NCBI GenBank assembly: GCA_963974445.1
Contig: CAXBDI010000050.1
Coordinates: 1 to 25,378, forward strand
Source of the DNA: JACKII01 sp963974445
GTDB lineage: Bacteria; Pseudomonadota; Alphaproteobacteria; Bin95
Reading direction: 5' to 3'
Length of the DNA stretch: 25,378 nucleotides
Shown here: one piece after another, positions 1-7,450 of the stretch
How positions within the stretch are numbered: position 1 is the stretch's first letter
Layout: each line of letters starts with the position of its first letter
The notes under the pieces: generated by a model
Database searches by the model: none
What the model saw: only the letters and a program-made list of their open reading frames with translations
What the model was told of the DNA's origin: nothing
Position numbers and translations under genes: made by a program

Positions 1-182
1 TCAACGGCCAGATCTTCCACGCGGAGAAAGGCCTGATCCACACCTATTATTACGGTGAGGAAGCCCGCTCCATGCACAAGTTCGACGAAGGCGGCATGTT
101 CAGCGTCGACGAACTGGTCGACAGCGTGCCCGGCTCGCTGATGGCCGGCATCCCGAACATCGCACCGGCAGAGCCCGCGTAG
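1..182 (+). CDS. C-terminal end of an unidentified protein (partial)
   Basis: An open frame enters from the left edge (first full codon at base 3) and ends at TAG 180-182, giving 59 residues of the C-terminus. The fragment is rich in Tyr, Gly and acidic residues (it contains HTYYYGEEARS and ends PNIAPAEPA) and codes with high GC at third positions, so it is a real gene end. I do not recognise the family from this fragment. A long GC-rich hairpin follows 9 bases after the stop and probably ends the transcript. The next gene starts 79 bases downstream on the same strand with its own ribosome-binding site. Confidence 0.6.
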   Translation, partial: NGQIFHAEKGLIHTYYYGEEARSMHKFDEGGMFSVDELVDSVPGSLMAGIPNIAPAEPA

Positions 183-191
183 TCTGCGCAC

Positions 192-232
192 GGCGGCAAC
201 GGGCTGGCCTTGATCGCCGGCCTGTTGCCGCC
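192..232 (+). terminator. GC-rich hairpin, probable terminator of the upstream gene
   Basis: GGCGGCAAC (192-200) pairs with GTTGCCGCC (224-232). The pairing continues inward through 208/216 with two G-U wobbles, giving a 17-bp uninterrupted stem with a 7-nt loop (209-215). No U-run follows, so it may be a transcription barrier or 3'-end stabiliser rather than a classical intrinsic terminator. Confidence 0.5.
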
Positions 233-261
233 CTCACCCTCACTCCATAAGGAAACGCCCG

Positions 262-633
262 ATGTCAGACAATGCCGCAACCGTAATCGCGCTCGACAAG
301 GCCCGCATGGAGGCCATGGCCGCGCGGGATTATGCCAAGCTGGATGCGATCATCGCCGACGACCTGATCTACACCCACTCATCCGCCCGGATGGATACCA
401 AGGAAACCCTGATCGGCGCGATGAAATCCGGCGCCACCGTCTACAAGTCCTGCACTCCGTCGGACGTGAAGGCGCAGGACCTGGGCGACACCGTCGTCCT
501 TACCGGCCGGGCCGAGATCAGCATCGACCGCGCCGGCGACCCCATCTCCTTCGCCGTCCGCTTCACCGACGTCTATGCAAAGCGGGGCGGCGGGTGGCAG
601 ATGGTGGCGTGGCAGTCGACCAAGACGGACTGA
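262..633 (+). CDS. Nuclear transport factor 2 / SnoaL-like (DUF4440-type) protein
   Basis: This 123-residue protein has the size and layout of the NTF2-like superfamily of cone-shaped alpha+beta barrels. Two N-terminal helices (about residues 5-35) lead to the motif DDLIYTHSSARMDTKETLI, typical of DUF4440/SnoaL-like proteins. Beta strands ending in FTDVYAKRGGGWQMVAWQSTK follow, the usual last strands of the fold. Some members are small enzymes and others are ligand-binding proteins; nothing here fixes a substrate. The start is ATG 262, with AAGGA at 249-253 in good position. The gene converges with the cupin gene on the opposite strand, only 8 bases separating the two stop codons. The family call is good; function is unknown. 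Confidence 0.8.
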   Translation: MSDNAATVIALDKARMEAMAARDYAKLDAIIADDLIYTHSSARMDTKETLIGAMKSGATVYKSCTPSDVKAQDLGDTVVLTGRAEISIDRAGDPISFAVRFTDVYAKRGGGWQMVAWQSTKTD

Positions 634-641
634 CCCGCCCG

Positions 642-1445
642 CTACCGCGCCGCCGTCTCCCCCACCGGCGCGCCGGGGCGCTGCCTGTAGGCGTTCGGGT
701 CGCGCTTCGCCAACTCCGCCGGGTTGGAGCCGGGGCGGTCGCCGGGGCGGGAGAACTGCAGGACGAGGACGTCGGCCCCCTCGGGGCCAGCCTTCAGCAC
801 CGGCACTGGCTCGCCCGACGGCACATGGATCAGGGACCATTGCGGCAGCGTCTTGCCGTCCTGCAATAGCGTGCCGGAGCAGACCACATAATACTGGCCG
901 CCGCCGTCGGAGGCCGGTCCGTCGGCCAAAGCGCCGGCCCCCAGCCGGATGCCGAGCGCATCGACGCCGTCGTCCTGCTCGTCCATCAACCGCGTCACCG
1001 TCCGCGCGCCAGCCGCTGGCTGCGGTGCTGAGCGGTCAAAATGGCCGGCGATATTGCGCCCGGCGCGGCCCGGCATCTTGTCCCGATTGCCCGGCATGGC
1101 AAAGAAGCCGCCGCTCGCAATCGGGCGCAGCGTGAAGAACGCGAACCCCTTCTCTTCGCCCTTGATCGGGCCATAGGGAGTATAGGCGTCGGCGTATTGA
1201 AAGCTGACCGGCGGCGCCGCCTGTTTGCCCATCATGCAAAAGCCGCCGACCACCACCTGATACTGGTCGATATCATGGAAGTGCGGCGGGATGTGTGCGC
1301 CGGGATAGAGGCGGTCGACCAGAAACGCCTGCGGGTTCTCGTCGATAATGCCGGGGCTGCCGATATAGTCGGTGCGCGCGCCGGTGCCCTCCTCCTGGAC
1401 GGAGACAATCGGAGCGGCGGTTTCGGTGCTGGCGACGGCTTGCAT
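642..1445 (-). CDS. Cupin-domain protein
   Basis: The protein has 267 residues. Near residue 50 lies the sequence PPHFHDIDQYQVVVGG, which carries the two His and downstream Gln/Gly of cupin motif 1, the usual metal-binding face. A second beta-rich half (IHVPSGEPVPVLKAGPEGADVLVLQFSRP) may be a second cupin-like barrel. Cupins include dioxygenases, isomerases and sugar-binding proteins, so the reaction cannot be named. The start is ATG at 1445-1443, because AGGAGG on the minus strand (1460-1455) sits 9 bases ahead of it; the frame stays open for 37 more codons upstream but lacks a comparable site. It is divergent from the lipocalin-like gene, with about 109 bases between starts for both promoters. 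Confidence 0.75.
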   Translation of the reverse strand: MQAVASTETAAPIVSVQEEGTGARTDYIGSPGIIDENPQAFLVDRLYPGAHIPPHFHDIDQYQVVVGGFCMMGKQAAPPVSFQYADAYTPYGPIKGEEKGFAFFTLRPIASGGFFAMPGNRDKMPGRAGRNIAGHFDRSAPQPAAGARTVTRLMDEQDDGVDALGIRLGAGALADGPASDGGGQYYVVCSGTLLQDGKTLPQWSLIHVPSGEPVPVLKAGPEGADVLVLQFSRPGDRPGSNPAELAKRDPNAYRQRPGAPVGETAAR

Positions 1446-1554
1446 GACAGATATCCTCCTGGCCCACGCCGCATCGACCCTTGCCGAGCGGCGTCCATTG
1501 GCGAATGATGATCCTACCTTAGACCTATTTCGTGACAAACGGGAAATCGAACTC

Positions 1555-1953
1555 ATGAGCGCTCATGTCGGAACCTGGCGGCTGGTGCGGGCCGAGGCAG
1601 TGGACGCCGACGGCAACCCCAGGCCTGCGCCCTTTGGCGGCGAGAATGTCATTGGTCGGATCGTGCTGACCGCCGACGGCCGCATGTCCGCATCCATCGT
1701 CGATGCGCGGGCCAGCATCCCGGAGGGCGAGCGCCGCGAATACTCCTGCTATGCCGGCGCCTACAGGTTCGACGGCAAGACGCTGATCACCACGGTCGAC
1801 GCCTGCTCCGACCCCGCCCGCATGGGCACCGAGCAGGTGCGCGACGTCTCGTTCGAGGGCGAGTTGATGGTGCTGCGCCCGCCGTTGCGCTCCTACGGCG
1901 GCCAGCCGGCGGAGCGGCGAACGATCTGGTGGGAGAAATTGGCGGACGTCTGA
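1555..1953 (+). CDS. Lipocalin-like domain protein
   Basis: The protein has 132 residues and begins MSAHVGTWRLVRAEAVDADG. GTWRLV is the hallmark first strand of the lipocalin-like (lipocalin_5) family, followed by GRIVLTADGRMSASIVDA and a run of beta strands ending in RRTIWWEKL. These small cytoplasmic proteins are often found beside catabolic enzymes. The start at ATG 1555 is chosen because the domain begins there and GGGAAA lies at 1541-1546; the frame is open farther upstream, but that part is antisense to the cupin gene. A gap of 35 bases separates it from the CoA-transferase gene, so the two are probably one operon. No ligand can be deduced. Confidence 0.75.
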   Translation: MSAHVGTWRLVRAEAVDADGNPRPAPFGGENVIGRIVLTADGRMSASIVDARASIPEGERREYSCYAGAYRFDGKTLITTVDACSDPARMGTEQVRDVSFEGELMVLRPPLRSYGGQPAERRTIWWEKLADV

Positions 1954-1988
1954 TCCGCCCCTCCGCAACAACATTAAGGAAACGACCA

Positions 1989-3419
1989 ATGACCAAACAA
2001 TCCGCATTCGAAGAAGTCATGGCCGCCCGTGGCAAGGGCATGCCGGCAGCCGGTGAGGTCAGCATGACCGGCCAGGACCCGGTGTACTCGACCAAGTTCA
2101 AGATCGGCGAGACGGTGGCCGCCGTCCTCGCCGGGGTCGGCACCGCGGTCAATGACATTCACGAGTTGAAGACCGGCCGCCGCCAGAAAGTCGCCATCGA
2201 TACCCGCCACGCTGCCGCCACTTTGCGCAGCGGCGATTATGTGCTGAAGCAATCGCCTTCCGGTTCGTTCGAGCCAACCGTCGGTCCGGCACACCGCGCG
2301 ATGATCGGCCTGACACAGCCCTGGCCAGCCAAGGATGGCCGCTGGGTGCTGCCGCACTTCGGCCTGCCGCATTTGCAAGCCCGCATGCAGAAATTGCTGG
2401 GCTGCGAGGCGACGCCAGAGTCTGTTTCCAAGGCCGTCGCCAAATGGGACGCGCTCGACCTGGAGGCGGCGATTGACGAGCACAAGGTCTGCGGCGGCAT
2501 GGTGCGCACCAACGCGGAATGGCTGGCGGAGGAGCATGGCAAGGTCTTGGCCGCCAAGCCCATCGTCGAGATCATCAAGATCGCCGACAGCGAGCCGGAG
2601 CCGATGCCCGCCGGCGAGCGCCCGCTCTCCGGCATCCGCGTGCTCGACCTGACCCGCATCCTGGCCGGCCCGACCTGCGCCCGCACCCTGGCCGAGCATG
2701 GCGCCGACGTGCTGATGGTAACGGCCGAGGGCCTGCCACAGTTGGAGCATGCGCTGATCGACACCAACCACGGCAAACGCTCGACCTACCTGGACCTGAA
2801 GGACCCGGCAGACAACGTCAAGCTGAGAGAGTTGGTGCGCGAGGCCGACGTCTTCAGCCAAGGCTACCGCCCCGGCACCATCGGCACCATGGGCTTCAGC
2901 GCGGAGGAATTGGCGGAGGTCCGGCCCGGCATCATCTATACCTCGATCAGTTGCTACGGCGCCGACGGCCCGTTCAGCCATCGCGCCGGGTGGGAGCAGG
3001 TGGCCCAGACCATGGTCGGCATCTGCCACGAGGGCACGCCGGACCATCCAAAGCTGTTACCCGCCGCCGCCAACGACTACATCACCGGCTATCTGGGAGC
3101 CTACGGCATTCTGGTAGCGCTGGCCCGCCGCGCGACGGAAGGCGGCAGCTATCACGTGCGCGTCTCGCTCTGCCAGTCCGGCATGTTCATCTACCGCCAG
3201 GGCGATGTCGGCTATCAACAGCCGGACATGGACCTGAGCCAGGCAGAACTGGACGCACTCAGGGTCGAGAGCCACCCGGCCATCGGCGCCATCCGCCACC
3301 TCGGCCCCGTCCTCCGCCTCTCCGATACTCCGCCCCGCTGGGAGCGGCCGACCCCGGCCCTCGGCGGCGACGCTCCGGTATGGCTGGAGCGCGGTGCGGC
3401 GGCACAGGCGGCGGAGTAG
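1989..3419 (+). CDS. CaiB/BaiF family III CoA-transferase, double-length form
   Basis: The protein has 476 residues. Residues about 212-476 contain the CoA-transferase III core: LSGIRVLDLTRILAGPTCAR, AEHGADVL, the QGYRPGTIG loop and IIYTSISCYG. Residues 30-200 resemble a degenerate first CoA-transferase half (KIGETVAAVLAGVGTAVNDIHELKTGRRQ), as in two-domain members. The family moves CoA between carboxylic acids through an acyl-aspartate. Here the aligned position in the segment GWEQVAQTMVG is Glu (residue 336) instead of the usual Asp. The start at ATG 1989 is supported by AAGGA at 1976-1980. It is likely cotranscribed with the lipocalin-like gene and is a paralogue of the minus-strand gene ending at 15465. 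The substrate is unknown. Confidence 0.85.
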   Translation: MTKQSAFEEVMAARGKGMPAAGEVSMTGQDPVYSTKFKIGETVAAVLAGVGTAVNDIHELKTGRRQKVAIDTRHAAATLRSGDYVLKQSPSGSFEPTVGPAHRAMIGLTQPWPAKDGRWVLPHFGLPHLQARMQKLLGCEATPESVSKAVAKWDALDLEAAIDEHKVCGGMVRTNAEWLAEEHGKVLAAKPIVEIIKIADSEPEPMPAGERPLSGIRVLDLTRILAGPTCARTLAEHGADVLMVTAEGLPQLEHALIDTNHGKRSTYLDLKDPADNVKLRELVREADVFSQGYRPGTIGTMGFSAEELAEVRPGIIYTSISCYGADGPFSHRAGWEQVAQTMVGICHEGTPDHPKLLPAAANDYITGYLGAYGILVALARRATEGGSYHVRVSLCQSGMFIYRQGDVGYQQPDMDLSQAELDALRVESHPAIGAIRHLGPVLRLSDTPPRWERPTPALGGDAPVWLERGAAAQAAE

Positions 3420-3460
3420 ACCCCAATAGTGAGCGAGCGCTGATACCGAGGACTAAAGTA

Positions 3461-3513
3461 CCTCCCCATCGTTTTAACAAGTCGCTTCCGCTCCCCGTGC
3501 TTGACACGGGGAG
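3461..3513. repeat. Intergenic palindromic element ahead of gpsA
   Basis: CTCCCCGTG (3491-3499) and CACGGGGAG (3505-3513) form a perfect 9-bp stem with a 5-nt loop. A second CCTCCCC at 3461-3467 could compete for the same right arm. There is no U-run. The look is that of a small dispersed intergenic palindrome or a transcript-end hairpin for the CoA-transferase gene. A genome-wide copy search would separate the two. Confidence 0.45.
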
Positions 3514-3573
3514 GAGAGACGAGAAGGACTTCCGGCCTTTCGTGCGAGCGTTTAACAGGGAGAACAACTTCCC

Positions 3574-4572
3574 TTGCAGTTCAATTCAATCGGAGTCATC
3601 GGCGCCGGCGCCTGGGGCACAGCGCTGGCGCTGGTCGCCGCGCGTGCCGGTCGTACCGTCACCCTATGGGCCCGCCGCCCGGAACATGCCGCGGCAATGA
3701 CGGCTGCCCGGGAAAACCGCCAGTATTTGCCGGGTATCGCCTTGCCGGACACGATAGCGATAACATCGGATAGGACCGCCGTATCGAACTCCGACGCGCT
3801 GCTCATAGCCGTACCGGCTCAATCGGTCCGGCGAGTGGCCGAAGCGTTCGGAGACCTGGTGCCCACCGGTTGCACTCTGGTCGTCTGCGCCAAAGGCATA
3901 GAGCGCGGCACCGGCCTCACCGTCGGCCAGGCCCTAGCTTCCGTATTGCCGGGCCGGCCGATTGCCGTGGTCTCCGGTCCGACCTTCGCCAAGGAGGTCG
4001 CCCGCGGCTTGCCCACCGCGGTGACGGTTGCTGCAGAGCGGATCGAGATAGCCGAAGACCTCGCCCAAGCGCTCGCAACACCGACCTTCCGGCCCTATGC
4101 CAGCGCCGACGTGATCGGCGTCGAAGTCGCCGGCGCACTTAAGAACGTCATCGCCATCGCCTGCGGAGTCGTCGCCGGCCTCCACCTTGGCGAGAATGCC
4201 CGCGCCTCTCTCATCACCCGCGGCCTGGCGGAAATCCGGCGGCTGGCGGTTGCGAAGGGCGGCGATGCGCAGACCTTGATGGGTTTGGGCGGGTTGGGCG
4301 ACCTGGTGCTGACGTGCTCCAGCGAGCAATCGCGCAATTTCGCCTTCGGCAAGGCCCTCGGCGAGGGCCAGCCGATAGCGGCACTACTGGCCCGGCCGGA
4401 CGTGACGGTGGAGGGCGCAATGACCGCCAGCGCCATCCCAGCGCTCGCGCAGAAACATGGCATCGAAATGCCGATCTGTGCGGCGGTGGCCGCGGTTATC
4501 GAGGGCGAGGCCGGGATCGACGACGCCATGGCGGGCTTGCTCTCCCGCCCGTTGGGTCAGGAATTGCCTTGA
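3574..4572 (+). CDS. gpsA: Glycerol-3-phosphate dehydrogenase [NAD(P)+]
   Basis: This 332-residue cytoplasmic enzyme interconverts dihydroxyacetone phosphate and sn-glycerol 3-phosphate, supplying the phospholipid backbone. The Rossmann motif GAGAWG is at residues 10-15. SGPTFAKE (134-141) and GALKNVIAIACG (187-198, with Lys190) are active-site blocks. NARASLITRGLAE and GLGGLGDLVLTCSSEQSRN are C-terminal signatures of the family, and length is normal. The start is TTG at 3574, as the first residues lead straight into the nucleotide fold and AGGGAGA sits at 3557-3563; no ATG or GTG fits as well. The weak start codon may limit translation. The gene stands alone, without the tsaD neighbour frequent in proteobacteria. 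Confidence 0.95.
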   Translation: MQFNSIGVIGAGAWGTALALVAARAGRTVTLWARRPEHAAAMTAARENRQYLPGIALPDTIAITSDRTAVSNSDALLIAVPAQSVRRVAEAFGDLVPTGCTLVVCAKGIERGTGLTVGQALASVLPGRPIAVVSGPTFAKEVARGLPTAVTVAAERIEIAEDLAQALATPTFRPYASADVIGVEVAGALKNVIAIACGVVAGLHLGENARASLITRGLAEIRRLAVAKGGDAQTLMGLGGLGDLVLTCSSEQSRNFAFGKALGEGQPIAALLARPDVTVEGAMTASAIPALAQKHGIEMPICAAVAAVIEGEAGIDDAMAGLLSRPLGQELP

Positions 4573-4659
4573 GTCTGGCGTTGCAGATCGCAAACGAAGC
4601 GGCGTAGGCTGGCTGTCAATCCTCGGTTGAAAACCGGGTACCGCTCCAGAGGAACCGCC

Positions 4660-5493
4660 ATGGCCTACGACTACACCCGCCTCGCCGTCACGCAGACTGG
4701 CCGTGTCGTCTCCGTTACCATCTCGAACCCGCCGGTCAACGTCATCACGCTGGAGTTGTTGGCAGAGTTGGAGGCGCTGTCGCAGGAGTTGAAGGCGGAC
4801 CCGCAGCCACTGGTCGTCGTCTTCAAAAGCGCCGACCCGGACTTCTTCCTGGCTCATTTCGACGTCGCCGCCATCCTCGAGCGCCCGACCGATACGCCGG
4901 CCCGTCGTGACACGCAGATCAAGCCGTTCCATGCGATGTGCGAGCGCTACCGCACCATGGACAAGGTGATCATCGCCCAGATCGAGGGCCGGGTCGGCGG
5001 CGGCGGTAGCGAGTTGGCGGCGTCCTTCGACATGCGCTTCGGCGTGCGTGGCCAGACCAAGATCAACCAGATGGAGGTGCCGCTCGGCATCCTGCCCGGC
5101 GGCACCGGCACCCAGCGCCTGCCCCGGCTGATCGGTCATGGCCGCGCCATGGAGTTGATCTTGAGCGGCGACGACTTGGACGCGGAGACGGCGGAGCGCT
5201 GGGGCTATCTGAACCGCATCTATGCGCCGGCGGACATCGGCCCGGCAGTCGATAAGCTCGCCCGCCGCATCGCCTCCTTCCCGACAGACGCCGTGCGCAT
5301 GGCCAAGCAGAGCGTCAACCAGTCGGGCCGCCCGCTGCTGGAGGGACTGTTCGAGGAGGCATTCTTATTCGACCAGACCCTGCGCACCCCCGGCGCCAAG
5401 CGCAACATGCGCAAATTCCTGGAGATCGGCGGCCAAACCCGCGAGGGCGAACTGCGCATGGGCGACCTCGCCGGCGAACTGGGCCAGGATTAG
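4660..5493 (+). CDS. Enoyl-CoA hydratase/isomerase (crotonase) family protein
   Basis: This 277-residue protein has the crotonase fold. The oxyanion-hole region is present as IEGRVGGGGSELA, with Glu118 matching the first catalytic glutamate of crotonase. Glu139 in INQMEVPLGILPGGTGTQRLPR matches the second. With both acids kept, hydratase activity on an enoyl-CoA is plausible, but the family also contains isomerases, hydrolases and dehalogenases, so the substrate is not assigned. The N-terminal block NPPVNVI is typical. The start is ATG 4660, with AGAGGA at 4648-4653; an upstream in-frame extension to 4627 has no ribosome-binding site. It is separated from gpsA by 87 bases and from the TRAP operon by a promoter region. 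Confidence 0.88.
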   Translation: MAYDYTRLAVTQTGRVVSVTISNPPVNVITLELLAELEALSQELKADPQPLVVVFKSADPDFFLAHFDVAAILERPTDTPARRDTQIKPFHAMCERYRTMDKVIIAQIEGRVGGGGSELAASFDMRFGVRGQTKINQMEVPLGILPGGTGTQRLPRLIGHGRAMELILSGDDLDAETAERWGYLNRIYAPADIGPAVDKLARRIASFPTDAVRMAKQSVNQSGRPLLEGLFEEAFLFDQTLRTPGAKRNMRKFLEIGGQTREGELRMGDLAGELGQD

Positions 5494-5533
5494 GTAGTAA
5501 GAGGGTAGTGCTACCAGCCGAGCCCATGCGGGC

Positions 5534-5562
5534 TGGACACGCGGTCGCGCTTTCGATCTAAT
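5534..5562 (+). promoter_or_regulatory. Sigma-70-type promoter for the TRAP operon
   Basis: TGGACA (5534-5539) and TCTAAT (5557-5562) are separated by 17 bases and each differs from consensus at one position. A start near 5569 would give a leader of about 79 nt before the dctP ATG at 5648. This is the best-looking promoter in the first half of the window. Confidence 0.6.
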
Positions 5563-5647
5563 GCTAAAGACGTAATCGGAAGCACCACCCGAGATTACAA
5601 GCTCGTAAAAAACACATAGAAATAGCTCTGCAAGCTGAGGAAGCGCC

Positions 5648-6787
5648 ATGTTGAAATTTGATTCCCGCAAGATCGTGCTTAGCGCTGTCGCGGCGCTGGC
5701 GGTTACCGCCTTTGCTGGCAGTGCATCCGCTCGCGAACTGCGTTTTGAGCCCGCCTTGCCCTGCACCCATGACGTGGTCAAAATCTATAACTACGCTGAA
5801 GAAGAACTGCCCAAGCGCACCAATGGCGAACTCACCATGCGCAATTATTGCGGTTCGCTTATGAGCCTGGCGGAGGTCAGCGACGGCCTGCGCGACGGTA
5901 TTGCCGACGTAGGCATCATGGTGCTGCCGTACTGGCCGGCGGAGTTTCCCTATCATAACTTCCTGGCGAATATTTCCGGCTACGCCGATACAGCGGTTGC
6001 CATGGCAGGCGCGAACACGGAGTTCGTCTTCAACTGCGAACCGTGCCTGAAAGAGTTTTTCGACAAGAACCAGATCGTGCTCGCCATGCACTCCAACCCG
6101 CCCTACGTCATGATCGTTGGCAGTGGCGCGATCAGGACGCCGGAGGATGTGGTCGGCAAGAAGTTTCGGGCGGGCAGCATCTATTTCCGCCGCTGGGCCG
6201 AGTATTTCGACGGCAAGGCCGTGACGATGACCGGCAACGAAATCTACGAGGGCCTGAACTCCGGTGTGCTGGACGCCACTCTGTCCACGCCAACCGAGAT
6301 TCCCAACTTTGGCCTGCAGGACGTGATCACATCGGTAACGCGCCTGCCGCTCGGCACATTCCACAGCATGTCGCTCTGGACCATGAACCTGGACACATGG
6401 CGCAGCCTGACGCCGCAACAGCGCCAGGTGATGCTGGACCTCGCAGCCGAAGGCACGGCCCTGACCGAGTCGCATCTGGACAAGCAGTATTCGGAGGTGT
6501 TCGACCAACTCAAGGGCTGGGGGGTCGAACTGGTGGAACCCTCGCCGGAACTGGTGGCCAAGCACGAAGCCTTCGCCGCCAGCAATTTCGAGGAATCGAT
6601 CAAGACGGGCAAAAACGACTTCGGTGTCGAGAATGCGCGCGAAGTGGCAGAAAAGTTCGCCAAGACGGCGCAGCGCTGGCAGAAGATGGTGACGGAGGAG
6701 GTCGAGCCTTTCGACTGGAAGGCCGCCGCCGAACTCTACAAGCGCGAGATCTACAGCAAGATCGACGTCAACACCTACGGCATGTAG
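5648..6787 (+). CDS. dctP: TRAP transporter solute-binding protein, DctP family
   Basis: This 379-residue periplasmic receptor of a tripartite ATP-independent transporter captures an organic-acid-type solute and hands it to the DctQM membrane unit. Residues 1-28 form a Sec signal peptide (basic start, AVAALAVTAFAG core, ASA cleavage site). The mature protein has family features: SGYADTAVAM-like loops, GKKFRAGSIYFRRWAEYF in the ligand-contact region, and the NEIYEGLNSGVLDATLS strand-helix. Four mature Cys (in PALPCTH, NYCGS and NCEPC) could form disulfides. The ATG start has GAGGAAG just ahead. The gene is first in an operon with the small and large permeases. The ligand cannot be read from sequence alone. 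Confidence 0.9.
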   Translation: MLKFDSRKIVLSAVAALAVTAFAGSASARELRFEPALPCTHDVVKIYNYAEEELPKRTNGELTMRNYCGSLMSLAEVSDGLRDGIADVGIMVLPYWPAEFPYHNFLANISGYADTAVAMAGANTEFVFNCEPCLKEFFDKNQIVLAMHSNPPYVMIVGSGAIRTPEDVVGKKFRAGSIYFRRWAEYFDGKAVTMTGNEIYEGLNSGVLDATLSTPTEIPNFGLQDVITSVTRLPLGTFHSMSLWTMNLDTWRSLTPQQRQVMLDLAAEGTALTESHLDKQYSEVFDQLKGWGVELVEPSPELVAKHEAFAASNFEESIKTGKNDFGVENAREVAEKFAKTAQRWQKMVTEEVEPFDWKAAAELYKREIYSKIDVNTYGM

Positions 6788-6879
6788 GCGCCAGCCGCCG
6801 GCACCGCCCCAGCGGGTAGGTGGGCGGCCACGCCCTGCACGGACTTTGTGCGGGGCTTTCCTTCCCCTGGGAGAGAGCC

Positions 6880-7428
6880 ATGCAAGCTATTGGACGTGGG
6901 CTGAACGCTATCATCATCGTCATGACGGCGTTCGGCGGCGCCGCCATCATGATGATGATGATGCACATTAGCGCCGACGTGACCGGCCGCTATTTCTTTA
7001 ACAAGCCCTTGCCGGCCACCATCGCCATCGTTTCCAACTATTATATGGTGATCGCCGCCTTCATTCCGCTGGCCCTCTGTCAGAAGCGCGATGCGCATAT
7101 CTCCGTCGAAGTGATGATGCAACTTTTCCCGCAAGGCGTGCAGCGCCATGCCTATAAGGTGGCCTGGCTCTATTCCGCCGCAGTGTTCATGCTGTTGACG
7201 TATACCTCCTGGATACAGGCGGAGACCAGACGCGCCGCAGGCAGCTACATCATGGAACTGGGGTTCAAGGTGCCGATCTGGCCAGGCTACTACCTGCTGC
7301 CCATCGGTTTTGGCCTGGTGGCGATGGTGCTGCTCTATCAGTTCGCCATTTATGTGACCGGCGCGAAAAGCGGGCTGGACGCGACCGATCCGTGGAGCGG
7401 CGGCGAACATCCCATAGAGACCATCTGA
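6880..7428 (+). CDS. dctQ: TRAP transporter small permease, DctQ family
   Basis: This 182-residue inner-membrane protein has four predicted spans, around residues 8-32, 43-65, 85-105 and 125-150, the normal plan for DctQ. DVTGRYFFNKPLPAT after the first span and the cytoplasmic block CQKRDAHISVEVMMQLFP before the third are family signatures. It links the binding protein to the large permease. The start is ATG 6880, supported by GGGAGAG just upstream; the frame is open to 6820 but that part is spacer. Five consecutive ATG codons (6949-6963) encode a Met run inside the first membrane span. The gene lies between dctP (92 bases) and dctM (22 bases). Confidence 0.9.
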   Translation: MQAIGRGLNAIIIVMTAFGGAAIMMMMMHISADVTGRYFFNKPLPATIAIVSNYYMVIAAFIPLALCQKRDAHISVEVMMQLFPQGVQRHAYKVAWLYSAAVFMLLTYTSWIQAETRRAAGSYIMELGFKVPIWPGYYLLPIGFGLVAMVLLYQFAIYVTGAKSGLDATDPWSGGEHPIETI

Positions 7429-7450
7429 CGGGCCGGGAAAACACAGGCAA

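Noticed and set aside
210..869. Long open frames in the first 1.5 kb overlapping the NTF2-like and cupin genes
   Set aside because: They are Arg/Pro/Gly-rich shadows of the real genes in other frames, without domains or ribosome-binding sites.
3501..3529. TTGACA at 3501-3506 as a -35 box for gpsA
   Set aside because: It is part of the hairpin loop and arm, and no acceptable -10 lies 16-18 bases downstream.
6949..6963. Five ATG codons in a row as a microsatellite of interest
   Set aside because: It is only 15 bases, in frame and within a membrane span where Met is acceptable; likely neutral.
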